Shown: piece after piece, positions 31,656 to 43,254 of the stretch
How positions within the stretch are numbered: position 1 is the first letter of the stretch
Layout of the letters: every line of letters begins with the position of its first letter
Assembly: GCF_002575655.3 (NCBI RefSeq)
Contig: NC_053040.3
Span: 226,066,628 to 226,130,627 of the forward strand
Origin: Aegilops tauschii subsp. strangulata
Lineage: Eukaryota; Streptophyta; Magnoliopsida; Poales; Poaceae
Direction: 5' to 3'
Length of the DNA stretch: 64,000 nt
Notes under the pieces: generated by a model
What the model was told of the DNA's origin: nothing
Databases searched by the model: none
Seen by the model: only the letters and a program-made list of their open reading frames with translations
Position numbers and translations under genes: made by a program

Positions 31656-32511
31656 ATGAACAAGAAGGGAAAGGGACACATCTGTTTGCCCAGGTTCGGG
31701 CCACCTTACGGTGTAAGACCCTACTCCTTCTTTGTAGTGGATTAGCCTCGCAAGGGGCTGAGGATGAACTAGTACAAGGAGAGAACAACCTCAGGAGGTC
31801 TATTCTTGTGTGGGTGCGAGCTTAGGGTTTGATCGATCGATCTCCCCCGCTACGGTAGTGGCCTTGGTGCTCTTCCTCCAAACGAAGGCGGGAACAGATC
31901 CCATAGTGGCCAATTTTGAAGGGGGACAAGAAGTACATCCTATCCTCACGAAAGGTGGTCTTCGCCTGCAAAGCTTCTGGTCGTGACGTCGTGGTGGACT
32001 CGGTGATGCCATCCGTCCTGCCGTCCTGGCGGTCTTGGTCTCATTGCATGGAAATGGAAACCTTTGGCTGATTCCTCGGGACCCCGCGCCTACGCTTGCC
32101 TCCTTGGCACCAAAGAGGAAAACTGCTGCTCTGCGCCCACTGGCGCCCACCTGGCCTTGGTTGTCATGGCTGGCGTCACCTCGACCTCATGAGGAAGGCG
32201 CCTGCATAGGAATCTCCACTCCTGGGAGCCAGCCTGGGGAGGCCCCTCCCTCCGGAGGTCTTGGCGTCATCCACCTCGCGTGGTTTGGCCCTTCTTGAGG
32301 GTCTTGTCTTGCTAGTGCTGAAGATGGGCCATACCAGGTCGTTGATGGAGCCATGCGTGGGCCGCAGGCAGGCAAGTCTGGGTACCCCGATTCCCAGGAC
32401 GCTGACAGTAGCCCCGGGCCAAAGGCGCATTCGGACTTGGCTTCAAGGCGAAGCCAAAGGGCAAGGGCGAAGCGCCACGGGCCCCTATCGAGTGCGGACC
32501 GAGTCGACGCG
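31656..32511 (-). other. Fragment of an unclassified LTR
   Basis: The segment contains CCCAGGTTCGGGCC at 31689-31702, followed by a GTAAGACCCTACTCC phrase. The same combination occurs inside the LTRs of elements D and E, so this is most simply part of another Gypsy LTR in minus orientation. It is GC-rich, has no credible gene, and is bounded on the right by the Athila-like LTR at 32512. Confidence 0.5.
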
Positions 32512-34441
32512 TCCTACTTCTTGAGCTTGCGTTGGTTTTTCACTTGAAGAGGAAAGGGTGGTGCAGCAAAGTAGAGATAAGTATTTCCCTCAGTTAGAGA
32601 ACCAAGGTATCAATCCAATAGGAGACAATGCACAAATCACCAATACCTGCACAAACAATCAAACACTTGCACCCAATGCGATAAAGGGGTTGTCAGTCCC
32701 TTCACGGTCACTTGGAAAGGTCAGATCTGATAGAGATAGATAAATAAAACTAAACAAAACATAAAATATTTTTGGGTTTTTTGGGTTTATAGATCGGAAA
32801 GTAAAACATTGCAAAATAGTATATCGGAAACTTATATGATGGAAAATAGACCAAGGGACCAGTAAAAGATAGCAAATAATACGGTGGGTGAACAACTTAC
32901 TGTCGAGCAATTGATAGAAAAGTGCAAAGTTATCACGATATCTAAGTCAATGATTATGAAATATAGGCATCACGTCCGTGTCAAGTAGAATGACTCCTGC
33001 CTGCATCTACTACTATTACTCCACGCATAGACTGACTCTTGCCTGCATCTAGAGTATTAAGTTCATGAAGAATAGAGTAACGCTTTAAGTAAGATGACAT
33101 GATGTAGAGGAATAATCTCAATCAATATGATGTAAACCCCATCTTTTTATCCTCGATGGCAACAATACAATACGTGCCTCGCTGCCCCTACTGTCACTGG
33201 AAGATGACACCGCAAGATTGAACCTGATAGAGGCGAGGGTGTCACGTCTTTCAATGAGATGGTGGCTATCGTTTTGGAGGAAGTCGACTTTGACGATCCG
33301 ACTACGAACATGCGAGGACGTCGCGCCTTAGCAATCGCTAAACCAACTCCGAGAGGTTATTGACCACGCCGAAGCACGATCAACTTGACCACGAAGGTCT
33401 ATTTCCTGCAGGCAAATGAAGAACAAGCAAGAAACTAAGATTGCAATCTGGATATTGTGAATATAAGAGGAAAGCTTTATTGATCAAGGTGGGGTTCTGT
33501 GACGTCTTGGTCTAGTCGTTGAACACAAACGAAGTACGCGAAGTTGCAGCTATGGGGAACTTTTAATCTAAACAAAACCCAAAGTCTAAACGATGCCCTA
33601 AGGGCTGTATATATGGAGGAAGAGGGGGGAATTTCGTGGCCCTTGGAGGAGGGGTCCGAAACCAACCCTAACTCCTGTTTCCCCACACATACGGACTCTA
33701 AAAACAACCTATAATTAAGTATTTCAAAATTACATGGGCCTGGCCCAAAAATAAGGTGACGCAGCACCTAGAATAGCCTCTGGATGAAAATTATGAAGTG
33801 GCATATTGTATATTTCGTCCAAGGCTTCATGCACTCATTGTGGTGGCTTCAAAGTCCTGAAATCATCACTTGAAACTCAGTTCTTGTCTCCCTTGCACAT
33901 GCCATCAACTCCATGCTTGTTCTTGCTCCAGTGTTCATCCTTCTCCAAGCTAGGCCCTTCATTTGTAAGCAAAACAAATGTATCCAATTTAGGCAGCATC
34001 ATATTCTCATTAAAATTAGAATCATTACCAAGAAATGAAAGTACCTGGTAATTTAATTGGCATGCGCGAGCTCTAGTAATCGGTCCAGTATGTATAGTAG
34101 TAGGGGCTGTGGGTGTAACAACGGTATTGATGTCCTCATCAGAACCCAAAGCTAAGCACGTCTCCCATTGCAAGAAAAATCAATCTAGTTGGCCAAACTA
34201 AACTAGTAATTTGAAGAGAATTACAAAGAAATCAAATCATGCATAAACGAATTCAGAGAAGATTCAAATAATATTCATCGATAAGCTAATCATAAATCCA
34301 CAATTCATCGGATCTCGACAAACACACCGCAAAAGAAGATTACATCGGATAGATCTCCAAGAACATCGAGGAGAATATGGTATTGAGAATCAAAGAGAGA
34401 GAAGAAGCCATCTAGCTACTAGCTATGGACCCGTAGGTCTG
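32512..34441 (-). repeat. Athila-like 3' LTR, distal piece
   Basis: On the + strand it begins TCCTACTTCTTGAGCTTGCG, the mutated complement of a CA-ended LTR. It ends with GTCTG at 34437-34441, duplicated at 53759-53763 by insertion of element D. The solo LTR at 33225-34141 lies inside. Either side of that insertion the sequence joins as ...AAGATTGAACCCAAAGC.... Confidence 0.75.
33225..34141 (-). mobile_element. Solo LTR (917 bp) inside the Athila-like LTR
   Basis: It starts TGATAGAGGCGAGG, ends GTCCTCATCA, and is flanked by a perfect GAACC duplication (33220-33224 and 34142-34146). No internal domain is present, so it is a solo LTR or an intact short element of that size. A TATATA box lies at about 33609. 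On the minus strand a 98-codon frame at 33877-34173 includes HTGPITRARACQLNYQ, a motif that resembles the C-terminal tail of some Triticeae Gypsy polyproteins. In this family coding sequence may therefore run into the LTR. Confidence 0.8.
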
Positions 34442-35369
34442 TGTCGCGGGAAACCACGGCCACCTATGGGACAAAGAGTCCCTTGCTGGTTCGACGGGGG
34501 AATGGCACATTGCACAAAGAGCAGAGGAGCGCAAGAAAGCATGGTAGAGATCACACATGCAATTTTACCCAGGTTCGGGCCGCCGTGAGGCGTAAAACCC
34601 TACTCCTGCTTTGGTGGATTGATGGTGGAAAGATGTTGGTATGCGCAACACGCTTGCCCGGCAGGGTTGCCTTGGGGTAGAACGACTACGCGCGTATGGA
34701 TATGCGAGGGGATGAATTCGCCAACTAAGGGTCCAACCCTTTCTATGGTTTCCTTGGGCCTCCTTTTATAGACAAATGGGTCACCACCATTGCAAATAAG
34801 TCATTATACACTGATAAGATAGCAAATAGTGCTATCATACCTAACTCTGTAGTGTGACAGAGCGCATTAAATGCGCCGCTCAAAATCACATCACAGCTTG
34901 CTCGGCAGGCCCTGCCGGGTTGTTTTGCCAACTTCACATCTGCTCGCTCGACATGTCGCAGGACGGGTGTCGCCTGTAAACATTTCTTGTAGAAAGTAGC
35001 CGACATGTGACAAATGGCTGCCACTCAGCCACTTTGCCGCTTGACACCGCATCGATCGACGACGTGCGTCATGGTGCGGTGGTGTGGTGAGGTGGTTTTG
35101 TCCTCGCGAGTCCCGGCAGGCCCTGCCGGGGCGTCTTGGTGGTTTGCTTCCAGGGGTAACCCCCTCCTCGCCAGGCTCACCTGCCCGGCAAGGGTGGCTT
35201 CTCTCTTGGCAGTATCTTACTTCTCTGGCTTAGTCTTGGTCCTCCTGGGCTGCATGTTGGTTCCTTCAAGATCTAATCTCTTGTCCTTTGGCCTGACCTT
35301 GGTGCTGTAATCTTGTTCCCGTGTCTGTGCACAGTCTGGGCAACGGACCCAGGGTTTGTTGCACCGACA
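34442..35369 (-). repeat. 3' LTR of element D
   Basis: This 928-bp copy is bounded by TGTCGCGGG and CACCGACA on the + strand. On the minus strand it has a TATAAAAG box at 34770-34763. The CCCAGGTTCGGGCC motif is at 34568-34581. Confidence 0.9.
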
Positions 35370-35838
35370 GAAGCCCCCGGGCCTATCCCGAACGCGCTGC
35401 CAAGCGTCGTCAGGGTAGGCCCTAATAAGTGCATAGGCAGGGGTGTGGAAGTGGCTGGCCCCTTGAGATCTTCTTTGCTTCTTAATTAATCTTGAGCCTG
35501 GGCCAGTTTCCGGTTTTCCCGCGCGTCGTGCGCAATGTTACAGAAAAACTCGGATCGTGGCCTACGGGTTGCCCACGCTCTACGATCATGGGGCGGACAC
35601 AGCCATCCCACTTGCTTCCCACTTCAAGCGCATCCGCCACGTGTACTCCATGCATTGAGTAGGGTAGGTGGTGGCTACGGAGAGCGCGGGGACGGGTGCA
35701 ATGGCAAAAAACTAGGCGACGTTGGTTGGAGCAGAGGGTCGGTCCTGATTCCCCGAGCCGTTGGAGGTGCAGAGAGGCCGCATTAGAGGAGCGGGTCGGC
35801 CGCTCCCTGTGAGAGGCCTGCCCCCTGCCTCATCCCTC
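35370..35838. other. Region upstream of the antisense gene of element D
   Basis: This lies between the 3' LTR of D and the TATA box at 35839. A purine-rich minus-strand stretch next to the LTR (CCGGGGGCTTC) serves as polypurine tract. The rest would be promoter sequence for the + strand gene. No coding is recognised. Confidence 0.5.
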
Positions 35839-35846
35839 TATAAAAG
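35839..35846 (+). promoter_or_regulatory. TATA box of the antisense gene in element D
   Basis: TATAAAAG lies 69 bp upstream of ATG 35915, followed by a CT-rich leader (CTTCTCCCTCTTCCTCCTC). It is oriented opposite to the element's own gag-pol, so the internal gene appears to have had its own promoter. Confidence 0.65.
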
Positions 35847-35914
35847 GGGGTGGGAGTGGTGTGTTTGCTTACACACACTTCTCCCTCTTCCTCCTCAATC
35901 TTCCTTTGCTTGTC

Positions 35915-36570
35915 ATGGTGAGAGGGCAAGGGCGCGGTGGTACTCCTGCGGTGGCAATGAGATCTTCTACTCGATAGCGCATCCCTCCTCCTCCGGACCA
36001 TGCGGTGGTGGAACCTGTCGTGAGAGGAGGAGGAAGGGGGCGAGGTCGTGGTCGCCGTGGCGCTCGAGGGAGAGGGGGCGGCGCTTTGGGCACGCCGCCA
36101 CCGGAGGTTCCTCCTCCGATGGAAGGCCACGTTGGAGACCAGCCTCGAGAGTTCATCATCAGGATCTACAAGCCTCCGTGTGGCCACCTTTGCCACCTTA
36201 CTCCATCAGCACGGGTGATGGAGCTCGAACAGCCGCGCGCATTGAGGCTGCACATGAGGGGCTGTGGGAATGGCGGCATGTGGGTGGACGTTGACTTCCC
36301 TGCCCCTCATGTTATGTACCTTAGCCGTGGCTGGTAGACCTTTGCTTGAGCCCATAGCTTGCCGGAGGGGCACGCTCTCTATTTTAAATTAATGGAGAGC
36401 GGTCTGCTTTCCGTCAAGATTTTTGGGCGCTCGCTTAGGATGCTGCATGGAGAGCTCCACCGACGACGAAAGCTCCTCCTCGAGCAAAAGCGACGAGGAC
36501 AGTGACGGCGATGACGACAACAGCGATTGGGAGGGCGACGACTCTGACTCCGGCTGAGTGTCGCCCGCAC
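35915..36570 (+). pseudogene. Antisense gene of element D with RGG region and B3-like domain
   Basis: One + strand frame starts MVRGQGRGG and, after TAG near 35975, continues through an Arg/Gly-rich stretch (GGGRGRGRGRRGARGRGGG). It then enters a region resembling plant B3 DNA-binding domains: REFIIRIYKPP, RALRLHMRGCGNGG, VDFPAPHVMYLSRGW, and after two further stops (TAG about 36335, TGA about 36344) SLPEGHALYFKLMESGLL and VKIFGRS. The W...F..aH.LpEGhaLyFKL pattern is characteristic of B3 folds. A Ser/Asp/Glu-rich tail follows in a shifted frame (SSSSSKSDEDSDGDDDNSD). The B3 assignment is from pattern only. The copy is a pseudogene with at least three nonsense codons. Confidence 0.5.
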
Positions 36571-37728
36571 CATCTTCATCAAGCGGCATCACCATCATCT
36601 GCATCTGCATCTCCTTCCTGGCAAGGTGATTTGCCCAGGAGTTGGATGCAGAGGTGGGGGTGGTGCCTCCCGGCTGCCTGCAGCAGTCCTCCAGCTGGAC
36701 CCCAGAAGGCTTCCTCTGGAGCTGCAGCTTTGTTAGCCCTGCCGCGTCCTACTGGCCCTGGTGGTGGCGGTTGACGGGTCGCCTCCGCCATGCTCTCCAT
36801 CGATGCATTCGCCGTTGTCCTCCCGTCCCCGCCAGGCTACCTCTCCTGGAGACCGACGTGGTCAGGCTGAGCTTCTGCCCAGGTGATCCTTTTGCCCTCT
36901 TCGCCTTCTACCGTCGTGCCTAGGAGGAGAGGGACAAGAAAGGGCATTACGGGGCACTTATCTTTTTTCAATCTTAAATCTGTAGGCACTTGCCAAATTT
37001 TAGTTCAAATAATGTAACCTCTTGAGTCAATGTTTGTGTCCTGTAAGGTTCGTACTTGTTTGATCAGCATTTTAATGAAAAAGATAAACCTTGTTGGGAA
37101 CTCGTGCATGTATATGTCCGTGCAGAGGTGGAATGCCTCTATATTTTAAATAATCAAGATTTCCCCGGCAAGCTATCTGCTGGTACCCTTTATTTTGTTG
37201 CCGGGGAACCAATCCTACCGGGCATGAACAAAGGGACCAGCCCCCCGCCAACCTCTTTTTCATCAAAGGCCACTGCGACCATCCTGACCGAAGCAGCATT
37301 AGTGTCAAGGGATGGGAGCACCTAAGTTTCAAAAAAGCAGCAAGGGTTTCATATGCACAAGTATTTGCTTACAGAACATGTATGGACAAGAGATAGAACT
37401 TATCTATTTGGCTTGCCGGAGATAGCAGTGTTGGTTCATCTTTCCAGCTCCCTGTAGAGGCCAAGCTCACGGTAGGAACCTGCAGTTTTATGCAGATGGA
37501 AATGATGCAAGATGCGATCTTATCTATATGCATATGCAATGCTTATGCAATGCATATGATATGATTATGCAATGCTGAGGATAGGCTTATGCATGCATGC
37601 AACTTTACGGGGGCCCCCAGCGCTTCATTTATTTTTCTGTTGCTCAGGGTCTGTGCCTGGCTTTGTACAAGGGGTTACATGCAATTGAGGAAAGGCCTAT
37701 ACAAAAGGGCCTGCCCGGCAGCCGCGCC
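36571..37728. other. 3' part of antisense unit and spacer in element D
   Basis: GC-rich sequence to about 36930 holds short frames with Pro/Ser-rich and Trp-rich peptides that I do not recognise. AT-rich sequence to 37728 contains TGCATATGCAATGC-like repeats near 37520-37580, then the end of integrase. It probably includes the 3' regions of the two convergent genes. Confidence 0.45.
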
Positions 37729-39252
37729 TTACGGGTAGAACTTGCGAAGATGCTCAATATTCCATGAGTTTTGCAATTTAATGCCATCTCTGGTCTCCAG
37801 ACGGACTGCGCCAGGTGCGATGACTCGAACTACCCGGTAAGGGCCTTCCCACTTTGGCGTCAACTTGTTTGTACCCTTGGCGGACTGAACATGCCTAAGG
37901 ACAAGGTCGCCTTCCTCAAAACACCGGGCATGAACCCTGCGGCTGTCATAGCAATGGAGGGCTTGCTGATAGCGTGCAGCACGCATAGCAGCCCGGAGAC
38001 GGTTCTCCTCGAGTAGCACAGCGTTGTCATGCCGGTGCTGATCTTCCACTACTTCATCATAGACAAGCACTCAAGGTGACCCATAAATGAGTTCCGTGGG
38101 GATAACTGCTTCTTCCCTGTAAACGAGGGAGAAGGGAGTCTGCCCGGTAGCTCGATTTGGTGTCTTTCTGAGGGACCAGAGAACTACCAGCAGCTCATCG
38201 ATCCACCGCATGTCGTGCTTCTGCGGCGTATCAAAGGTTCTTGTCTTGAGTCCTCGCAACACTTCAGCGTTCACCCTCTCAGCTTGTCCATTGCTTTTGG
38301 GATGTGCAACAGAGGCACATGAGATCTTGCTTCTGAGGGCATGAACATATTGCATGAAGGTGCGGCTCGTGAACTGGGTGTCATTGTCGGTAATAATCCT
38401 TGCCGGGACTCCAAAACGCCACACCAATTCGTTCAAGAACTTGATAGCTGACTGAGCAGTCACCTTTCTCATGGCAGCTACTTCCGGCCACTTTGTAAAC
38501 TTGTCGATTGCAACGAACAAGAATTCAAGGCCCCCGACAGCTCGGGGGAAAGGACCAAGGATATCGAGCCCCCAGACCAAAAACGGCCATGACAAAGGAA
38601 TTGTATAAAGAGCTTGTGCAGACAGGTGGATGCTCTTGGAAGGAAACTGGCAGGATTCACACTTGGTGACTAGCTCGACCGCATCTGGGAGGGCAGTGGG
38701 CCAATAGAATCCTTGCCCGAATGCTTTCCCAACTAATGCCCTTGATCCAATGTGGGAGCCATACATGCCTTTGTGTATTTCAGCCAGCAGTTCCTTTCCT
38801 TCTCCCCGGCAGATGCACTTCAATTTCACACTGTTGGGCCTTCTTCTATATAGAGTGTCATTGACAAACTGATACATACTGGCCCTCCGGGCTACTCTTT
38901 CAGCTTCATCTTGCTCATCGGGAAGTTCTCCGGTTTGGAGGAAATGGACTATGTGCCTTGCCCAAGTTGGAGCCTGAGGCTCGGCAACAAGGACTAGCGG
39001 CACCTCCTCAACTGCGGGGGCATGCTCCTCGTTTGTGGGGTCCATTGGCCCAGCTGGAGGGTGCAGTCCGGCAGGTGATGGGGAGTTGTTTTCGGCAGGA
39101 TCCCTGCCAGGAGCCCCTGGAGGCTCTACCGGGAGAGGCTTACCGGAGTCCATCTTCCTCCTTTTTCCGGGCCATGGTAGCTGGGGATACAAAGGGCTGA
39201 GTAAGGTGGAGAACAAAAGTCCCAGGTTCCACAGGAAGCTTCTACGCAGCAC
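37729..39252 (-). pseudogene. Integrase of element D
   Basis: Read from 39252 down, the HHCC zinc finger is complete (His160, His167, Cys198, Cys201 counted from the first Met). The catalytic triad is intact at Asp230 (WGLD), Asp289 (ITDN) and Glu325 (GQAE), with exactly 35 residues between the last two. The Gly usually following TDN is Asp here. A TGA at 38071-38073 (former CGA likely) separates the core from the C-terminal domain, which continues in the same frame with PKWEGPYRVVRV and ends at 37729. The first ~35 residues before MDSGKPLP are out of the RNase H frame because of an indel in an A run near 39170. Confidence 0.85.
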
Positions 39253-39889
39253 ACTTTGACAGATGATCAGCTATGCTATTTTCCGCACGGGGTACGTGCT
39301 TTGTTTGCAATCCGTCAAAGTGCTCCTCCAATCTTCTCACTTCCTCAACGTATGCATCCATCAATGGACTTTGGTAATCCATGTTGACTTGTCTCACCAC
39401 AAGCTGTGAATCTCCTCGAATGATCAGCTTCTTGATTCCCAATTCTGTTACAATCCTGAGCCCGGCAAGGAGCCCTTCATACTCTGCTGTATTGTTGGTT
39501 GCCTCCTCCAGGGGAAAGTCCATCTGGACGACGTACTTCAAGTGCTCCCCAGTGGGGGCGACAGGAAGCACGCCAGTCCCTGCACCTTGCAGGAAGAAGG
39601 CACCATCAAAATAAATGATCCATTCCCGGGGCGCTTCCTTGCCGGGGATAACTGTTTCCGGCACTTCCTCATTAGGGGTCGGTGTCCATTCTGCAATAAA
39701 CTCTGCCAACGCCCTGCTCTGAATTGTTGATGTGCTCTCAAATTTCAGGTCAAAGCTGGATAACTCCAAAGCCCACTCCACTATTCTGCTAGTAGCCTTA
39801 GGGTTTCGGAGTATCCTTTGCAACGGAAAACGGGTGAAAACCGTGATCTCAAGGGCTTGGAAGTAGTGGTGCAGTTTCCTTGAGGCCAT
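39242..39889 (-). pseudogene. RNase H of element D
   Basis: The RNase H active-site residues are all present: Asp in IYFDGA, Glu in NTAEYEGL, Asp in RGDSQLVV and Asp in SIADHLSK. The domain removes RNA from RNA-DNA hybrids during reverse transcription. The frame ends in TAG at 39242-39244, after which the same frame continues with expected inter-domain sequence (KLPVEPGTFVL), so this is a nonsense change. A connection segment with an unrelated-looking fold lies at its N-terminus, as usual for Tat elements with a dual RNase H. Confidence 0.85.
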
Positions 39890-40632
39890 GATGAGGCAAA
39901 AAAATCAATTTTTGCACGCCAGAGTACCTCGATCTAGCCCCCTGTAGCAGGGAACTGACGAAGTACACTGGGCGCTGCACCACTTTCTTCCTTGCCGCGT
40001 CTTTGGGGTTGCCCTCGCTGCCGTGCTCTTCTTTGTTCTGATCCTTATCTGGTTCTGCCGGGCCCTGCTCACTTTCTGCTTCTTCCACTTCCCGCTGCAC
40101 CACTAAGGCTGCACTAACCCCAGCACTTTTTAACTTGAAAGGCATGCGCACAAAGCAGTACATACCACATGGGGTGATGAACGAAGTCTTCTCCTCATCT
40201 TCTTTGGACATGAAGATTTGATGATACCCAGAGTACGGATCCAAAAAGGAGAGTAAATCACAACCAGAAGTGGAGTCCACAATCTGGTCGATGTGCGGCA
40301 AGGGAAATGGGTCCTTCGGGCAAGGCTTATTAAGATCTGTGAAATCTATGCAATGGCTTCACTTCTCGTTATCCTTGCGCACTACCACTGGGTTTTCTAA
40401 CCATGTCGGATGCATCCTATGACCAGACCAGCTGCCTCAAGCTTCTTGATCTCCTCTGCAATGAACTGCTGCCTCTCCAAGTCCTACTTTCAGACCTTCT
40501 GCTTGACTGGTCAGGAATGCGGGCAGACATCAATGTGGTGCTCGATTACCTCCCTGGGAACACCGGGGATATCAGATGGTTGCCAGGCAAACACATCGAT
40601 ATTGGCCCGCGGGAAGGCACAAGCGCACTTTC
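39849..40632 (-). pseudogene. RT of element D with catalytic core deleted
   Basis: The N-terminal RT motifs are clear: CIDFTDLNK, KDPFPLPHIDQ, LSFLDPYSGYHQI and SFITPCGMYCFVRMPF. Directly after FKLKSAG the sequence jumps to VSAALVVQREVEE, which normally lies past the RT palm and thumb. The YVDD-containing section of roughly 200 residues is therefore missing. Upstream (about 40300-40630) the link to protease is readable only through stops (FAWQPSDIPGVP). The two joined segments share one frame across the deletion. Confidence 0.8.
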
Positions 40633-41310
40633 CTATTTGTCATCGAGGGTGGCGATGATGGTCAAGGTACCATCAACGCCAGCCAGCCCTGCTGGGACCT
40701 TCTTCACATGTGGCGCAGCAACGTTGGATCTCTTGCTGTTGGAACTTTCCGGCAAGTCATCGACAGGTGCAGCGTACTCCGAAGAGGTATGCTTCCCGGA
40801 TTTCTTGCTAGTTTCCCTGCTATCCTTCTGCTTTCCTTTGCTTTCCTTGGCTAGAACTATAGCTGCCGCGGCCTCTGCCGCGACTGTGTCCCGGTACATC
40901 TTGTCCATGCAAATGATTGCGTCCTTCTTGTCCGACGGGATGGAAATGACTCCTACCGGCCCAGGCATCTTCATGGTGTTGTAGGCATAATGGGTTGCCG
41001 CCACGAATTTTGCTAGAGCTGGTCGTCCAAGAATCCCATTGTACGGCAGGGGGAGGTTGACCATATCAAACAAAACCTTCTCAGTCCGATAGTTCAGTTC
41101 TCCCCCAAATGTCACTGCAACGTGATCTTTCCCTTAGGATGACTCCTATCGGGATTAACTACTTGAAATGTGCATGTGACCTTTAGCTCTTCGTCTGCTA
41201 TCTGAAGTTTGCTGATAACCTTTGGGCAAATCAGATTCAACCCGGCCCCGCCGTCAACCAACATCTTGGTGACCTTGAGGTTGAATTCTTGGAGAGACCA
41301 ACAATGGCAA
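40633..41310 (-). pseudogene. Aspartic protease region of element D
   Basis: Between about 41310 and 41200 the + strand complement encodes VDGGAGLNLICPK, a Tat-type DGG active site with Ala in place of Ser. A frameshift near 41120-41140 separates it from the 41115-40633 frame (LPYNGILGRPALAKFVA), the flap and C-terminal part. A Lys/Ser-rich linker follows to RT. Confidence 0.7.
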
Positions 41311-42777
41311 ACATCCTACCGCAGTGGAGCGGTCAGGATGCTCCTCTTCGTCAAAGATGATGGGCGTGCGTGACTATTTGACCGGCTTTCGAGACTCTGC
41401 TGCCGGCTCCACGGCATTGAGCTCACGTGCCCACTATTTAAGTTGGCGGTGAGATAAGTGCAAAGATGCACCCCCGCCAATTCATAGGGCGTCAGTGGCC
41501 TTCTGGAACTCCTGCTCACTGGTTTCCTCTTCATCCCCTCCATCACTCTCATCCTTGGAAACTTCCTTCTCTCTACCCCTGGCGGTTTTTCCTTGGTTCC
41601 GAAAAGCCTTGCCGGGACGATTTGCTTCACCGCCCCGGCCGTTACCGCCTACGCCATTCTGACCTTTTTCCTTGTCATGTTTCTCATACTCAGTCTCTGT
41701 CTCTTGACAAGCTGCTCAACCTGATGACACTCTTGGAGATCGTGGCCTTTGGTCTGATGTATCTTGCAGTACGGCCCATCACCTTTCCCAGCCTTCTCGG
41801 CAGCCGCAGCCTCCTGGCAGTCAGCGCACGCAACAGCTTCCTTGCTGGGGGCTTCGGCTTTAGCCTTCTTGTTGATACTAAGCGTGCTCGATCCTTCGAC
41901 GGTCATCACTGCCTTGTCCTTGCGCCTCTTGTTGTGCTTCTTGCTCTTCTTCTGACTGGTGGATTCATCATCATCCTCTAAGTCAAGGTTGATGCAATCT
42001 TCTTCTCCAGGGAGTTTCCTTCCTTCCTCCATCCGAGCACACTTGTCCACCAAAGTGTAAAGCTCCTTCACAGTCTTGGGCAACCGCACATTCATCTCGG
42101 AACGAATCATGTGGTTGCGCATGTTGGATTGGAAGGCAGCTATCACAGCCACTGGATGGATATTCGGGATATTCCTGTGGACTCTGTTGAGTCTCTACAA
42201 ATACTTGCAGAGGGTTTCTCCTGCTCTCTGTTGGAGAAGCTGCAAATCGATGGGCTGTCCTGGTTCTTGATGGCTATCGGTGAAGGCGCCAATGAGCTCT
42301 TGGCACAGGTCAGCCCATGACGGGATGGAGTTCTCCGGCAGGTGCATCAGCCAAGACCTCACATTGGACTTTAGTGCCAAAGGGAAGTAGTTGGCAAACA
42401 CCTTTTCATCTCTTCCCCCAGTAGCTTGAATAGCGATGGTGTAGATCTCAGGAACTCTGTCGGGTTCAGCCTTCCGTCATACTTCTCTGGTATCTCTGGC
42501 TTGAACGTACGAGTGGATGGCCAACGTACTTACCGCAGCTCACGAGTAAAGGTAGGGCACCCAACCTCGAAAGGCAGGTACCCATCTTCCTCAAGCGCAG
42601 GCTCGCCAACGTTGGGACCATTGCACCCATTAGCCTGGTGGTGGTCGTCGCGGCGCTGCTCAATGACAATGCGCGCGTCTCCCCTCCGCCTGTCCTCCGG
42701 GGCTCGCCGTTGGCCTAGACATGTTAGAGGGTCGGAAGAGTCCATCGAGACATCGTCGTGGTCTTTATTCTACCGCG
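41311..42777 (-). pseudogene. Gag of element D, C-terminal part
   Basis: Gag capsid motifs are visible at 42401-42195 (LALKSNVRSWLMHLPENSI) and 42152-41649 (AFQSNMRNHMIRSEM, VKELYTLVDKCARMEEG). A zinc-knuckle-like CKIHQTKGHDLQEC is encoded at about 41780. Frameshifts separate the segments. The right end is cut by insertion of element E at 42783; the N-terminal part is at 51968-52746. Confidence 0.8.
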
Positions 42778-42782
42778 CCCGC

Positions 42783-43254
42783 TGTCGGTGTCAAAACCGG
42801 CAGATCTCGGGTAGGGGGTCCCGAACTGTGCGTCTAAGGATCGAAGGTAACAGGAGGCAGGGAACAAGATGTTTACCCAGGTTCGGGCCCTCTTGATGGA
42901 GGTAATACCCTACTTCCTGCTTGATTGACTTTGATGAGTATAGGGGTTACAAGAGTTGATCTACCTCGAGATCGTAATGGCTAAACCCTAGATGTCTAGC
43001 CTATATGATTATGATTGCCTCTACGGACTAAACCCTCTGGTTTATATAGACACCGGAGGGGGCTAGGGTTGTACAGAGTCGGTTTATAGAGAAAGGAATC
43101 TTCATATCTGAACGCCAAGCTTGCCTTCCACGCCAAGGAGAGTCCCCACCGGACAAGGGGGGAAGCCTTCTATCTTGTATCTTCACGGCCCATTAGTCCA
43201 GCCCACGTCACATAGCCCGGACGCCCGGGGACCCCCTAATCCAGGACTCCCTCA
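42783..43254 (-). repeat. 3' LTR of element E
   Basis: On the minus strand it starts TGAGGGAGTCCTGGATTAGG and ends GGTTTTGACACCGACA. A TATATAAA box on the minus strand lies at 43048-43041, and the CCCAGGTTCGGGCC motif is at 42876-42889. Confidence 0.93.

Noticed and set aside
34743..35310. Host gene frames inside the left LTR of element D
   Set aside because: The same sequence recurs in the right LTR at 53130-53700 with the frames broken differently; it is LTR sequence, not a gene.
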